Positions 55,333 to 64,000 of a DNA stretch of 64,000 nt are shown here, piece by piece; position 1 is the stretch's first letter, and every line of letters begins with the position of its first letter. This DNA comes from CAZAYP01 sp964489425 [NCBI: uncultured Verrucomicrobiota bacterium] (GTDB lineage: Bacteria > Verrucomicrobiota > Kiritimatiellia > RZYC01), in contig CAZAYP010000023.1 in assembly GCA_964489425.1 (NCBI GenBank), forward strand, positions 1 to 64,000, read 5' to 3'. The notes beneath the pieces are model-generated. The model ran no database searches, was not told the origin of the DNA, and worked only from the letters and a program-made list of their open reading frames with translations. The translations under genes were made by a program, and so were the position numbers.

Positions 55333-57201
55333 TTACGGATAAATACGGACGCAGCGGAAGCCCAACGAATATGACTCGATCCACGGGAGGTCCGCGTCCC
55401 GCGAGGCGTTGCGCAGCTTGTTCGGATAGGAGCTCCAACTGCCGCCGCGGATCACGCGCGTGGTCCCGCTGGCCGGCCCCGTGGGGTCCGCCGTCTCCCC
55501 GCCGTAATACGTGGAGGAATACCAGTCCCAGCACCACTCGCTGACGTTGCCAGCCATGTTATACAAACCATAAGAACCGGTCGTTGGATAGGACTCGCAC
55601 GGCCCGGTGTAAGGCATGGGGAGCGTCGCCCATGCCGCGGCGTAACCGTTGGGTCCAAGGTCATAGGCCTCGCCCGTGGGATAGCGGCTTAAATAATTCG
55701 CCTTCTCACCGTCGATCTGCACGCCCATCAGGTGACTCCAAGGGAATCGAAGGTAGTTCGAACCGCCCCGCGCGGCTTTTTCCCATTCCGCCTCCGTCGG
55801 CAGGCGATATCCTTTGCTCGTCCACGACACCCGCAGCGTGTCGGAATGACCCGTCCTATAAGGAACCCACGCCGTGACGTCCCACGTTTCGTACATCAGC
55901 GGCAAGCCCTCGAGCTCGCTGCGCGCGTTGCACCACTTGACCGCATCGTACCAGTTGACCGTGTGCACCGGATCGGTTGGGGTTTTCCCCAAACCCGCAT
56001 TCTCAAATTCATAGCCATGCTCGACGGCCCAGGCATAGACCGTGGTCCACAACGTCTTCGACACCTCGGTGATGCTGATGCAGATGGACGAAACATATAC
56101 ATTATGCTGGGGGAGCTCATCGGCATCGCCCTCGCTATAAGAATCACCCATGATGAAGTTGCCCGCCGGCACCGCAACTATGTCCGGCGTGGGCGTCGGG
56201 GTCGGGGTAGCGGTCGGGGTGGGCGTGGGCGCGGCCTGGGACTTCTTCACCACGCGAAACCCCGTGTTCATGTCCGCGCCCGCGGGGCTGACGACGTACC
56301 GGTCCGCCACGCGCGAGAAATACGCGGTTTCCCCCCATGCGCCGCCGCGGCTTATCCGGGCATATCCCGTTGCCGGACCGGTCGGATCCACGGCGCCTTC
56401 CGTCGCGCTGTAATAGGTCTCCCCGTACCAGTCCCAGCACAATTCGAACACATTGCCCGCCACGTCATACACGCCATACCCGTTGGCCGCGAAACTGCCG
56501 ACCGGACTGGTATAGGGAAACGCGCCCGTCGCATACGGCGGGTTGTTGCCACGGGTGGGACTGGTATCATAGGCGTAGGCGACCGAGCTGAAGTAGTTGG
56601 CACGGGCATGCTGAATATAGATGTCCGGCCACGGGAATCGATAGCCCGCCAGCCCGGCGCGCGCGGCTTTCTCCCATTCCGCCTCGGTGGGCAACCGGTA
56701 CCCGCCCGCCCCCGGACGAACCGCGCTATTGGGCAGATCAATCGTGCCGGTCCGATACACCGTATCCAACGCGCCCGAGGTGTAATAACAGGGCGTCAAG
56801 CCCTCCTTCTCGCTGCGCGCATTGCACCACTTTACCGCGTCATACCAACTGATGGTGGTCACCGGGTGATTTGCGGCCTTGCCGGCGCCCACATTGTCGA
56901 ACGTATAACCGTGAGCAATGGCCCACTGATAAACCTGGTCCCACAGCGTTTTGGTCACCTCGTATTTCCCGATGTCCATAGCGCTAACGGTCACTGCGTG
57001 CTGGGGCAACTCATATGTTTCGCCCTCGCTGTACGAGTCGCCCATGAGAAATACCCCGCCGGGGATGGTGACAAATTCGGATCGTCCCAGGCCGGCCATG
57101 GTCAGGATCAGCCACGACCCGTCATCCGTCTGGGCCAAGACCACGCCGCCCAGCAACATAATGAGGAACAGAACCGAGAGAGCCACCTTTACTTTGCGCA
57201 T
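55333..57201 (-). CDS. Secreted protein with two tandem FGE-like domains
   Basis: 622 aa from the ATG at 57201; an upstream extension lacks a ribosome site. Signal peptide KVALSVLFLIMLLGGVVLAQ. Two FGE-sulfatase (C-type lectin fold) units are each marked by VPAG-x-F-x-MGDSYSEG-x-x-x-ELPQH, the YDAVKWCNARS segment, YRLPTEAEWEKAAR and GNV-x-E-x-CWDWY. A (Thr-Pro)n linker joins them (residues ~320-345). Neither has the Cys pair of true FGE at its end, so they likely bind ligands. They may descend from an internal duplication. Confidence 0.9.
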   Translation of the reverse strand: MRKVKVALSVLFLIMLLGGVVLAQTDDGSWLILTMAGLGRSEFVTIPGGVFLMGDSYSEGETYELPQHAVTVSAMDIGKYEVTKTLWDQVYQWAIAHGYTFDNVGAGKAANHPVTTISWYDAVKWCNARSEKEGLTPCYYTSGALDTVYRTGTIDLPNSAVRPGAGGYRLPTEAEWEKAARAGLAGYRFPWPDIYIQHARANYFSSVAYAYDTSPTRGNNPPYATGAFPYTSPVGSFAANGYGVYDVAGNVFELCWDWYGETYYSATEGAVDPTGPATGYARISRGGAWGETAYFSRVADRYVVSPAGADMNTGFRVVKKSQAAPTPTPTATPTPTPTPDIVAVPAGNFIMGDSYSEGDADELPQHNVYVSSICISITEVSKTLWTTVYAWAVEHGYEFENAGLGKTPTDPVHTVNWYDAVKWCNARSELEGLPLMYETWDVTAWVPYRTGHSDTLRVSWTSKGYRLPTEAEWEKAARGGSNYLRFPWSHLMGVQIDGEKANYLSRYPTGEAYDLGPNGYAAAWATLPMPYTGPCESYPTTGSYGLYNMAGNVSEWCWDWYSSTYYGGETADPTGPASGTTRVIRGGSWSSYPNKLRNASRDADLPWIESYSLGFRCVRIYP

Positions 57202-57455
57202 GATCCCCCCTTTTTTCGATTTTGAAGCGGGCTGTATAATGCAATCAACATACCCGGACACGCCCGCCATGTCAATATAACCAGCGATCATGCAAGGCGT
57301 TATCGAGAGCGAGCCAGATCACGGTCCGAGGAGCAACATCATCCACGCCATACCCACGGGCGGGAACTGGTACTTGCGGCAGCCCATGTCCCCGACGTTG
57401 CGCAAGCTGCGCCGGTGGCGGTGACGAGGCCGTAGAAGACCGCAGCCACCCCGTG

Positions 57456-58388
57456 TTAGAACGAGTAAACCAGCTTGAACCAGAGGTTGTTGCCTTCGGT
57501 ATGGTTGCGGGCGGCAGCTTCCGCCAGCCACTTGAACGAAAGGTTCAACCGCTCCATGGGCGCGTAGCTGATGGCCGGGCCGATGGCAAACAGCTGCTCC
57601 TTGGAGTCCGGTTGATTGGTGTCGTCAAATTTATCTTCCGTCGTGCTTTTCAGATAAAACCCGGCAATGCCCAGGCGCAGGTTTTGCAGCAGGCCATAAT
57701 CCACGCAATAATCAGCATGGAATGCCTGGCCGGTCTGGTAGTCATGCTTTCGCATGACCAGGTCGTCGTCCGCGGCGGCCATGAAATCAGGATTCTTGGT
57801 GTGAAAATCGTACATCAGCTTGGCGTTGGCCATGAACCCGGCGGGCAGGATCGCGGTGCCCGCCACCGCCGGCTCGAAGGTCCAGTGGTTGTTGCCCAGC
57901 GTTTTCATGTAGTTGTTTTCATCGTATTGGCCAGTCGGCATGATGACATCCAAGCCGGCGATCAAGTGCGCCTTGGGCCAGTGCCAGCCGAGGATCAGGG
58001 GCGACACATACGCGTCGCCAATGCCTTTGGCCGTGAAATCGTAAACGTCGGACTTCACCTGGCGGTAGGCCAGCGGGATCACCGCGTGCCAGGCCGGATT
58101 GGCGCCCAGGATGGTGACGGGCGCCACGTAAATCGGCCGGAATACGTTGGCGATGGACCAAGCCTTGAATCCCGGCGACGAGACGTCGTTGCCGCTGTTG
58201 TCCAGCATCTTGTTGGCCTGGTAGTACCAGACATAGTTGATGTAATGGAACCCGGGCGGCGGCAGGGCGCCGGCCATGAAATCCTCGGTACCCAGCACGG
58301 CCGACGAGAACGCCGCCTGGCCGGGCTGGATCAAGACCATCAGCAAGCCGACTGCCACCAATACGCCAACAACAATCAATCGCTTCAT
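57456..58388 (-). CDS. Outer-membrane transporter-like protein (SphA/phenol-MetA family)
   Basis: 310 aa. Signal peptide VVGVLVAVGLLMVLIQPGQA. FMAGALPPPGFHYINYVWYYQANKM, VIPLAYRQVKS, LGWHWPKAHLIAGLDVIMPTGQYD and LLQNLRLGIAGFYLKSTTEDKFDD lie in the alternating pattern of a beta-barrel. The C-terminal aromatic ending FKLVYSF suits Bam-dependent insertion. Related proteins are found near aromatic-compound and hydrocarbon pathways. No such pathway is near, so the substrate is unknown. Monocistronic. The 254 bp below the tandem FGE gene's start hold nothing I can support. Confidence 0.8.
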   Translation of the reverse strand: MKRLIVVGVLVAVGLLMVLIQPGQAAFSSAVLGTEDFMAGALPPPGFHYINYVWYYQANKMLDNSGNDVSSPGFKAWSIANVFRPIYVAPVTILGANPAWHAVIPLAYRQVKSDVYDFTAKGIGDAYVSPLILGWHWPKAHLIAGLDVIMPTGQYDENNYMKTLGNNHWTFEPAVAGTAILPAGFMANAKLMYDFHTKNPDFMAAADDDLVMRKHDYQTGQAFHADYCVDYGLLQNLRLGIAGFYLKSTTEDKFDDTNQPDSKEQLFAIGPAISYAPMERLNLSFKWLAEAAARNHTEGNNLWFKLVYSF

Positions 58389-58519
58389 GTTGCCTCCTCA
58401 TAGGTTCCGCTGGGCGTGTGGGCCCGCGGGCCGCGTACCATACTCACCGCAGGCAGGGACGCATGCGGTGGGCGGCCGGGATAACTATGCGCGAACCCCG
58501 GCGGGTTGTAAATGACAAT

Positions 58520-58708
58520 TCAGGCCCGCGCGGGCGCGTTCGCCCGCGGCGCGTGGCAGTTCCGCGCTGTCCGGCCGTACAGGTGGTAGGCGCAGTCCGG
58601 GCCGACCAGCGGCCGGGCCGCGGCCGCCGGCAGCCGCAGCCGGCCGGTGACGACCAGCCGGCGGTACTGGTACTTGATCCGCACCAGCTCCGCGGCCGCG
58701 CAGTTCAT
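58520..58708 (-). CDS. Small basic protein coupled to dnaG
   Basis: 62 aa whose ATG at 58708 overlaps the dnaG stop (ATGA). It reads MNCAAAELVRIKYQYRRLVV, then PLVGPDCAYHLYGRTARNCHA, with three Cys, His and many Arg. I do not recognise it. The coupling argues for a real gene, but composition in this GC-rich genome could also make a chance frame. Confidence 0.4.
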   Translation of the reverse strand: MNCAAAELVRIKYQYRRLVVTGRLRLPAAAARPLVGPDCAYHLYGRTARNCHAPRANAPARA

Positions 58709-60612
58709 GGCGCGGGCGGCCAGATCTGCTGCAGAAGCTGATGGGCCTTGTCCCAGCCCTGCTTGAGGCGGCTGATATCCAGCGCCAGCTCGTGGCACTG
58801 CATTTCAAGGGCTTCCCGCGCCGCGGGCAAGGCCGCGGCCAGCGCGGCGCGCGCAGTCTGTCGGCGCCGTTCCAGGGCCCTGAGGCAAATCCGGACGATC
58901 ACGTCCTGCGCCGCCGCCACCAGGCTGACCTCGCCGCCCCCCGCCTTGGGCGGCATGGCCTGGAGCCGGGTGACAAATTGCATCCCCGCCTGGTCGTTGC
59001 GGTCAAACTCGTCCAGCGGGTTCCACGCCGCGCCGGGCGGCCGGCGCAGCGCCGCTACGATGAGCGTGCGGCAGGCGGGATCGGATACCTCGGCCAGCGG
59101 CAGGTACTGCGCGGCGAGATCCGCCACGGGCCGCCCGCCGCCGCTGCCATGGTCCTGCGCGGCCTCGGTCAGCAGCAGCTCCACCAGGGCCAGCTCCTGG
59201 GGCGGGTGGTGGATGGCGGGCAGCACCGGGGAGGCGCCGCCGCCGTCCCGCGGCGGCGTCAGCGACTCCTTGCGGTCCAGGCGCCGGACGCTGACGCGCA
59301 GGTTTTTCTCCAGCACCGTGAGCTGGTCCGCCTGCACGTACGGCTGCAGCCCGTTCGCGGCCTGCTGGATGTAGCGATCGCGGAGGATCTCCGGCGTTTT
59401 CTGCAGCAGCCCAGCCAGGGTCTGCATGGTACGCAGCAGTCCGGACTCGTTGTTCAAGTCGCCACGGCCGGCGCTCAAGGCCAGGTAAAACTCGATCGCG
59501 GACGTGGCCCGCTCCAGCAGCGCACGGAACGCGTCCGCCCCCTGCTGGCGGATCAGCGAGTCCGGGTCCTCGTCCGGCGGCAGGCGGGCCAGGCGCACGG
59601 TAAAACCGGCCGGCAGGAACAGCTCGGCCGCGCGCAGGGCGGCCTTCTCGCCGGCCTCGTCCGCGTCGAGCACCACGATCACGCTGTCGGTGAAGCGCTT
59701 GAGCAGGCGCACGTGATCCTCGGTCAGCGCCGTGCCCTGGGCGGCTACGGCGTTGGTGAACCCGGCCTGGTGGCATCGGATGGCGTCGATCTGGCCCTCG
59801 CACAGCACGGCGCAGCGCCGCTCGAGGATGGTTTCGCGCGCCAGGTCGAACCCGAACAGGATGTGGCCTTTCTGGAACACCGCGGTTTCGGGGCTGTTGA
59901 CATACTTGCCGCCGGGTTGCTGGGGGTCCAGCACGCGGCCGGTGAACCCGACCACCTTGCCGCCCTCGTTGCGGATGGGGATCATCAGCCGGCGACGGAA
60001 CCGGGCGTAGCGATCCGGCCGGCCCGGGTCCGGGGTTTCGGCGCGGGCGGCCAGCCCGGTGAGCTCGAGCAGATCGGGCGTGAACCCTTTTTTCTTGGCC
60101 CAGGCCATCAGGGCCGGCGTCGAAGCCGGCGCGTAGCCAAAGAGAAACTTGTTGATCACCGCGGCGTCGAGGTCGCGCGAGGCCAGGTAGTCGCGCGCCG
60201 GCTGCGCCTCGGTGGTTTCCAGCAACTGCTGGTGGAACCACTTGGCCGCGTCGCCCAGCACGCCGAGCAGGGTGGTGCGGTTGGGCCCTGTCGCCGCCGC
60301 ATCGCCGGACTCCTCATACTCGAGCCGGACCCCGGCCCGCGCCGCGAGGTGCTGGATCGCGCCGATGAAATCGAGGTGTTCATGGGCCATGACAAACTTG
60401 AAGACGTCGCCGCCCTGGCCACAGCCGAAACAGTGATAGCTCTGGGTGCCGGGCGTGACGACAAAGGACGGCGTCTTTTCGTGGTGGAACGGGCACAGGG
60501 CCTTGTAGCGCCCACCGGCTTTTTTCAGCGGCAGGTAGGTCCCAATGACATCCACGATGTCATTGCGCGTCCGGACGGTCTCGATCGTCGACTTGGGAAT
60601 CGTGCGCGACAC
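58705..60612 (-). CDS. dnaG: DNA primase
   Basis: 635 aa if the GTG at 60612 starts translation (VSRTIPKSTIETVRTRNDIVDVIGTYLPLK), overlapping the cvpA 3' end; upstream codons are mostly out of family. The zinc finger C-x2-H-x17-C-x2-C (CPFHHEKTPSF and CFGCGQGGDVFKF) is near residue 40. The TOPRIM domain has LCEGQIDAIRCHQAGF and VVLDADEAGEKAALR. It makes RNA primers for replication. It is followed by a 62-aa coupled frame and preceded by a CvpA-type gene. Confidence 0.93.
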   Translation of the reverse strand: MSRTIPKSTIETVRTRNDIVDVIGTYLPLKKAGGRYKALCPFHHEKTPSFVVTPGTQSYHCFGCGQGGDVFKFVMAHEHLDFIGAIQHLAARAGVRLEYEESGDAAATGPNRTTLLGVLGDAAKWFHQQLLETTEAQPARDYLASRDLDAAVINKFLFGYAPASTPALMAWAKKKGFTPDLLELTGLAARAETPDPGRPDRYARFRRRLMIPIRNEGGKVVGFTGRVLDPQQPGGKYVNSPETAVFQKGHILFGFDLARETILERRCAVLCEGQIDAIRCHQAGFTNAVAAQGTALTEDHVRLLKRFTDSVIVVLDADEAGEKAALRAAELFLPAGFTVRLARLPPDEDPDSLIRQQGADAFRALLERATSAIEFYLALSAGRGDLNNESGLLRTMQTLAGLLQKTPEILRDRYIQQAANGLQPYVQADQLTVLEKNLRVSVRRLDRKESLTPPRDGGGASPVLPAIHHPPQELALVELLLTEAAQDHGSGGGRPVADLAAQYLPLAEVSDPACRTLIVAALRRPPGAAWNPLDEFDRNDQAGMQFVTRLQAMPPKAGGGEVSLVAAAQDVIVRICLRALERRRQTARAALAAALPAAREALEMQCHELALDISRLKQGWDKAHQLLQQIWPPAP

Positions 60613-61144
60613 GGGAAGGTTCCACGGCTTGGTCTGGGCCGGCGCCGGGCAGGCGGTCGCGCACGGCGTGGTACCAGGCCGGCCCATGGCGGCAAACCAG
60701 GCGGCCGGCCAGCGATTGCTCGGTGAACAACTGGTGGACGTAGTCGTTGGGCCACAAGGCCACGAGGTACAAGGCCGCGGCCACCATGGCCGCCACGCGC
60801 ACGGCCCCGGCCAGCGCCCCGCCGAGGCGCTCCGCCGCCCCCTTGAAGCTGATGCCCATGACCTGCCGCAGGATCACCCGCAGCAGGAACATGATCAGCA
60901 ACCCCAGCACCAGGCACAGGAAAAACGCCAGCGCCAGGGCTTCCTGGCCCTGCAGGCGAGTGTGCGCGGTCACCAGGGCGCCCAGCGGCCCATAGTAGAA
61001 CCAGCTCCCCCACACGGCCACCACCACGCTGACGAGCCCGGCCGCTTCCCGGGACATGCCGCGGATCAGGCCCTGGACCAAGCCGGCCAGGACCAGCACA
61101 GCCGCGACGATGTCGATCGAGTTATAGGCCGGAAAATGTTCCAT
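60560..61144 (-). CDS. cvpA: CvpA family membrane protein
   Basis: 194 aa. SIDIVAAVLVLAGLVQGLIRGMSREAAGLVSVVVAVWGSWF and LFFLR-type segments give four membrane helices, and the fold matches CvpA. The C-terminal ~40 residues overlap dnaG, so the true end may differ in function. CvpA is linked to colicin V export and envelope stress. The exact role here is unknown. Confidence 0.8.
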   Translation of the reverse strand: MEHFPAYNSIDIVAAVLVLAGLVQGLIRGMSREAAGLVSVVVAVWGSWFYYGPLGALVTAHTRLQGQEALALAFFLCLVLGLLIMFLLRVILRQVMGISFKGAAERLGGALAGAVRVAAMVAAALYLVALWPNDYVHQLFTEQSLAGRLVCRHGPAWYHAVRDRLPGAGPDQAVEPSRVAHDSQVDDRDRPDAQ

Positions 61145-61171
61145 GGCCGGTTCCCGTGGGCGCCCGCCGGC

Positions 61172-62008
61172 CTATTGGCCGAGCTGGTAGCGCACGAAGC
61201 GCCGGATGGTCAGCGTGTCACCGAGGGCTTTCGCCTGCGCGGCCAGCCAGGCGGCCACGCTGAGGTTGGGATCCTTGATGTACGGCTGGTCCACCAGGCA
61301 GACCTGGGTATAAAACTTGGCGATCTTGCCATCGACGATCTTGCCGACGATGTTGGCCGGTTTGCCCTCGACCTGCTTGGCGTAGATTTCACGCTCGGCG
61401 GCCTGGACATCGGCGGGCACGTCCTTGCTCTCCAGGTACAGGGGCTTGCTGGCGGCGATCTGCAGATCGATCTCGTGGGCAATCTCGCGCAGGCGCGGGT
61501 TCGCGGCCGTGGCCGCCAGGCCGCAGCCCAGCTCCGAGAGCACGCCAATCTTGCCGCCCATGTGGACGTAGCCGCTCACCAGGCCGGTTCCCTGGCGCAC
61601 AAAGCGCGTGTTGCGGCGCACGACGATGTTCTCGCCGATCGCCGCCACCTGGGCCGCCACCTGGTCCTTGACCACGGGCGCCAGGTCGCCGGTCACACCG
61701 CGCGCGATCTCCAGCAACTGCTTGACAAACCCCTGGAAAATCTCGTTGCGCGCCACGAAATCGGTCTCGCAGTTGACCTCGAACATCAGGCCCCCGCTGC
61801 CGTCGGCGGCGAGCTCCTGGGTCACCACGCCTTCCTTGGCCATGCGCGCGGCCTTCTTGTCGGCCAGCGCCAGCCCGCGTTCGCGCAGCAGCTTGATGGC
61901 CTTGTCGCGGTCGCCCCCGGCCTCCTGCAGGGCGCGCTTGCACTCCATCATCCCGACATTGGTGATCTCACGTAATTCCTTGACCATTGTTGCGGTGATT
62001 TCCGCCAT
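61172..62008 (-). CDS. tsf: Elongation factor Ts
   Basis: 278 aa. ITATMVKELREITNVGMMECKRALQEAGGDRDKAIKLLRERG is the UBA-like N-terminus and CETDFVARNEIFQGFV the conserved EF-Tu contact. A C-terminal EF-Ts dimerisation domain follows. It exchanges GDP for GTP on EF-Tu. It lies 57 bp downstream of rpsB, the universal order. Confidence 0.97.
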   Translation of the reverse strand: MAEITATMVKELREITNVGMMECKRALQEAGGDRDKAIKLLRERGLALADKKAARMAKEGVVTQELAADGSGGLMFEVNCETDFVARNEIFQGFVKQLLEIARGVTGDLAPVVKDQVAAQVAAIGENIVVRRNTRFVRQGTGLVSGYVHMGGKIGVLSELGCGLAATAANPRLREIAHEIDLQIAASKPLYLESKDVPADVQAAEREIYAKQVEGKPANIVGKIVDGKIAKFYTQVCLVDQPYIKDPNLSVAAWLAAQAKALGDTLTIRRFVRYQLGQ

Positions 62009-62065
62009 GGCTTTCTCCTTCGCTGGTAATACTTGATGGTTAACCGATCGGCTGGCTGCCGCGCG

Positions 62066-63025
62066 TCACGCCGGGGCACCGGCTTCGGGCTCCGGCGGGG
62101 CGTCGGCCGGGGCTTCGGTGGCAGCCGCCGCGGCGGCGGCATCCGCAGCCTGCTTGTCGTCCTCTTCCTTGCGCACGTGCATCTGCTTGAGAACCTCGGC
62201 GCGCTTCTTGCGCTCGCCGTCCTCCTGGATGCGGCGGCGGTCCGCGGCCGCTTTTTCCTTGGCGCGGACTTCGGCCTCGGCCACGGCGCGCTGGCGGATC
62301 GCGTCCGCCGCCACGCGGGCGTGCTCGTTGGAGGCCTCCAGGATCGTGTCGCCCACGATCTTGGTGATCAGGCGGATGGCGCGGATGGCGTCATCGTTGC
62401 CGGGGATGGGATAATCGATGCCCTCGGGATCGCAGTTGGTGTCGACGATGGCCACCACCGGGATATTGAGGATCTTGGCTTCCTTGACGGCAATCGACTC
62501 GCGGGTGATGTCGATCACGAACAGCGCGCCCGGCAGGCGCTCCATGTCCGCCACGCCGTTCAGGTTGCTTTCCAGCTTTTTAAGCTCCCGGCGGAGGCTG
62601 GCGACCTCGCGCTTGGACGGCAGGTTCTGGAGCGTGCCGTCGGCCTCCATCTTCTGCAGCTCGCGCATGCGGGACACGCTTTTGCGGATCGTCGCATTGT
62701 TGGTCAGCATGCCGCCGAGCCAACGGTTGGTCACGTGGTACTGCTTCAGCTGGTTCGCGGTTTCCTTGAGCGGGTCCTGGGCTTGCTTCTTGGTCCCGAC
62801 GAACAGGATCGTCTGGCCCTGGGCCACGGCGTCGAAGATGAACCGCTGCGCCATTTTCAGAAGCCCCAGCGTCTTGGCCAGGTCGATGATGTAAATCCCG
62901 TTGCGCACGCCAAAAATGTAGCGTTGCATCTTGGGGTTCCAGCGCTTGGTTTGATGGCCAAAATGCAAACCAGCATCCAGCAGGTCCTGCACGGCCAGCT
63001 TCGTCTCCACGTTTTCGAACGGCAT
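62066..63025 (-). CDS. rpsB: 30S ribosomal protein S2
   Basis: 319 aa, against ~240-260 usual. [43 protein letters not shown] is the N-terminal signature, and [15 protein letters not shown] and [22 protein letters not shown] follow. A C-terminal extension of about 80 residues ([26 protein letters not shown], then an Ala/Glu/Pro tail) is probably a disordered or helical lineage-specific tail. Ribosome site AAGGAGG. Confidence 0.97.
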   Translation of the reverse strand: MPFENVETKLAVQDLLDAGLHFGHQTKRWNPKMQRYIFGVRNGIYIIDLAKTLGLLKMAQRFIFDAVAQGQTILFVGTKKQAQDPLKETANQLKQYHVTNRWLGGMLTNNATIRKSVSRMRELQKMEADGTLQNLPSKREVASLRRELKKLESNLNGVADMERLPGALFVIDITRESIAVKEAKILNIPVVAIVDTNCDPEGIDYPIPGNDDAIRAIRLITKIVGDTILEASNEHARVAADAIRQRAVAEAEVRAKEKAAADRRRIQEDGERKKRAEVLKQMHVRKEEDDKQAADAAAAAAATEAPADAPPEPEAGAPA

Positions 63026-63144
63026 GATGCCTCCTTATGGTTGTTCCGGGTATGCCCGGAAAATCCGCTTTGGCTGCCCTGGAGTGAGAGCGGCCTTCGC
63101 TTCCGCTTCGCAGCCGTTACGCCCGAAGCTCGTTAAGGCCCGGC

Positions 63145-63173
63145 ACTCTAGGGGGTCGCCCGGGGCTTGACAA
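63145..63173 (-). promoter_or_regulatory. Sigma-70-type promoter of rpsB-tsf
   Basis: On the minus strand TTGTCA (63173-63168), a 17-bp spacer and TAGAGT (63150-63145) lie 120 bp upstream of the rpsB start. Spacing is optimal. The long leader is GC-rich and could fold. Confidence 0.55.
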
Positions 63174-63202
63174 GCGAAAACGGCGGCCGGGTCTGATTTT
63201 TT

Positions 63203-64000
63203 TCACGGGCCCGCCGGCAGGGGCAACAGGGCGGCGCCCGCCGGATCGTGCAGCGCGGCGCGGCGGCGGGCAGCGGCGGGAGACGCCGTCGCGTAGCAAT
63301 AGGCGCAGTCGTGGCAGCAGGTGTCCGGCACGCCGATATCCAGCGCGTACGCGCAATGGCACAGCGGGCGCTGGCCGCGGTGCCGGGGGGCGGCCCGGCC
63401 CGGCGCGCCCAGGGCGGACACCAGGCCGGCGTCGATGCAGGGGCCCGCGGGAATGCCCCACGCGGCGAGGCGGTCGTCTTCGCCACAAGCCTGGATCTCC
63501 AGGCCATGGTCGCGGGCCATGGCCGCCAGCCCCGCCACGAGGTCCGGCGCCTGGGGATGGGCCAGCGGGTCGTCGGCGAACGTGTCGCCGCTGGCCTGGG
63601 CCACCGCGGCCAGCCGGCGCCGGGTCTTGCGATACATATCCACGAAGCTGACGATCACCCGCTGCGTGGCGCCGGCCAGGCGCGCGGCCAGGTCCGCGAA
63701 CGCCGCCTGGTGGTAGGCCGGGGTGTAGCGCGCGGACAGCACCACGGGATCGTAGCGCCAGACCACGCGCCCCGCCCCCAGCCGCCGGCCCAGTTCGCGG
63801 AACACGGCCACGCGCCGGTCCAGGGAACTCAAGCCCGGCTCGAGCGGCGGGCCATAGGGATTCAGGGTGAACAGGAAATAGTAGCGGTACCCTTGCGCGT
63901 CGAGATCGGCCAGGCGGTCCATGAACGGGCCGGGATCCTTGGTCCAGAACACGATCGCGTCCACGGCGACGGGCCGCAAATCCACGCGGGTTACCTGCGA
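63203..64000 (-). CDS. DUF1848 family protein, 5' end cut by window edge
   Basis: At least 265 aa. The frame continues beyond the GTG at 63985 to the edge (SQVTRVDLRPVAVDAIVFWTKDPGPFM). YRYYFLFTLNPYGPPLEPGLSSLDRRVAVF and VVWRYDPVV are DUF1848 motifs. The C-terminal CHCAYALDIGVPDTCCHDCAYCYA is the family's conserved cysteine cluster, likely an Fe-S site. The function is undefined. The gene is 58 bp upstream of the rpsB promoter element and probably belongs to a separate unit. Confidence 0.88.
   Translation of the reverse strand, partial: SQVTRVDLRPVAVDAIVFWTKDPGPFMDRLADLDAQGYRYYFLFTLNPYGPPLEPGLSSLDRRVAVFRELGRRLGAGRVVWRYDPVVLSARYTPAYHQAAFADLAARLAGATQRVIVSFVDMYRKTRRRLAAVAQASGDTFADDPLAHPQAPDLVAGLAAMARDHGLEIQACGEDDRLAAWGIPAGPCIDAGLVSALGAPGRAAPRHRGQRPLCHCAYALDIGVPDTCCHDCAYCYATASPAAARRRAALHDPAGAALLPLPAGP

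Noticed and set aside
58741-60726. 661-codon plus-strand frame over dnaG
   Set aside because: Antisense to a clear DnaG with zinc finger and TOPRIM motifs.

Overview
The window comes from a GC-rich, Gram-negative-type bacterium. My best inference is a member of the PVC superphylum (Verrucomicrobiota, Kiritimatiellota or Lentisphaerota side). The reasons are the many secreted proteins with LamG, FGE-like and phage-collar folds, a GldA/F/G plus DUF4340 operon, an RpiB-GlyA fusion, and an outer-membrane protein with Verrucomicrobia-like style. No rRNA or tRNA is present, so the placement is not proven. Housekeeping genes (tmk, holB, glnS, glyA, dnaG, tsf, rpsB) show that this is chromosome, interrupted by two accessory stretches and two insertion-sequence (IS) graveyards.

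Region 1 (1-5230, minus strand) reads: ECF sigma factor; a zinc-finger/transmembrane/C39-peptidase protein that overlaps it; a hairpin; an HSP70 ATPase fused to an FGE-like (C-type-lectin fold) domain; and a dynamin-like GTPase cut by the window edge. I know of no described system with this content. It looks like an envelope or conflict-type signalling module and is one of the two strongest novelty candidates. A ~143-bp palindromic element follows (5311-5453).

Region 2 (5553-11888) holds AmrS and a dihydrolipoamide-dehydrogenase-like flavoprotein with an altered C-terminal active site. Divergently oriented are two overlapping glycosyltransferases and an AzgA-type purine permease. Region 3 (11889-17514) is a broken defence/toxin island: a helicase tail, a RhuM-Fic fusion, a zeta toxin with a small partner, the two ends of an Eco57I-type methylase, RhuM, and a HsdR start. 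Its middle carries a fused 97-bp copy of tmk and 129-bp copy of the permease gene, i.e. exact evidence of a tandem duplication or circle integration between the flanking genes.

Region 4 (17515-30187): tmk-holB, a convergent DUF2851 gene, then an operon of ABC ATPase, ABC-2 permease, GldG-like, DUF4340 and AsmA-like proteins (probable gliding/secretion-type exporter). After it come an unknown 379-aa protein and an orphan polysaccharide ABC permease. Region 5 (30188-33488) is an IS cluster: an integrase fragment, the tail of an IS1634-type transposase, and a DruA/DUF4338 gene translationally coupled to a frameshifted IS66-type transposase. The IS66 end has truncated a secreted FGE-like gene.

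Region 6 (33730-47671, minus strand) is a ~14-kb block for secreted proteins: a 592-aa exported protein, two paralogous collar-domain proteins, a 2758-aa LamG/helical giant, a four-helix-bundle protein and a calcium-repeat protein. It is the second strong candidate for an undescribed extracellular apparatus. A second IS graveyard (47760-48294) bounds it. Region 7 (48386-64000, all minus) is mostly housekeeping: a DUF457 hydrolase, glnS, a MGMT-like protein, rpiB-glyA, a low-molecular-weight phosphatase, a TsaC-like protein, an S41-like protein lacking the catalytic lysine, a tandem FGE-like protein, an outer-membrane protein, dnaG with a tiny coupled gene, cvpA, tsf, rpsB with a visible promoter, and a partial DUF1848 gene.
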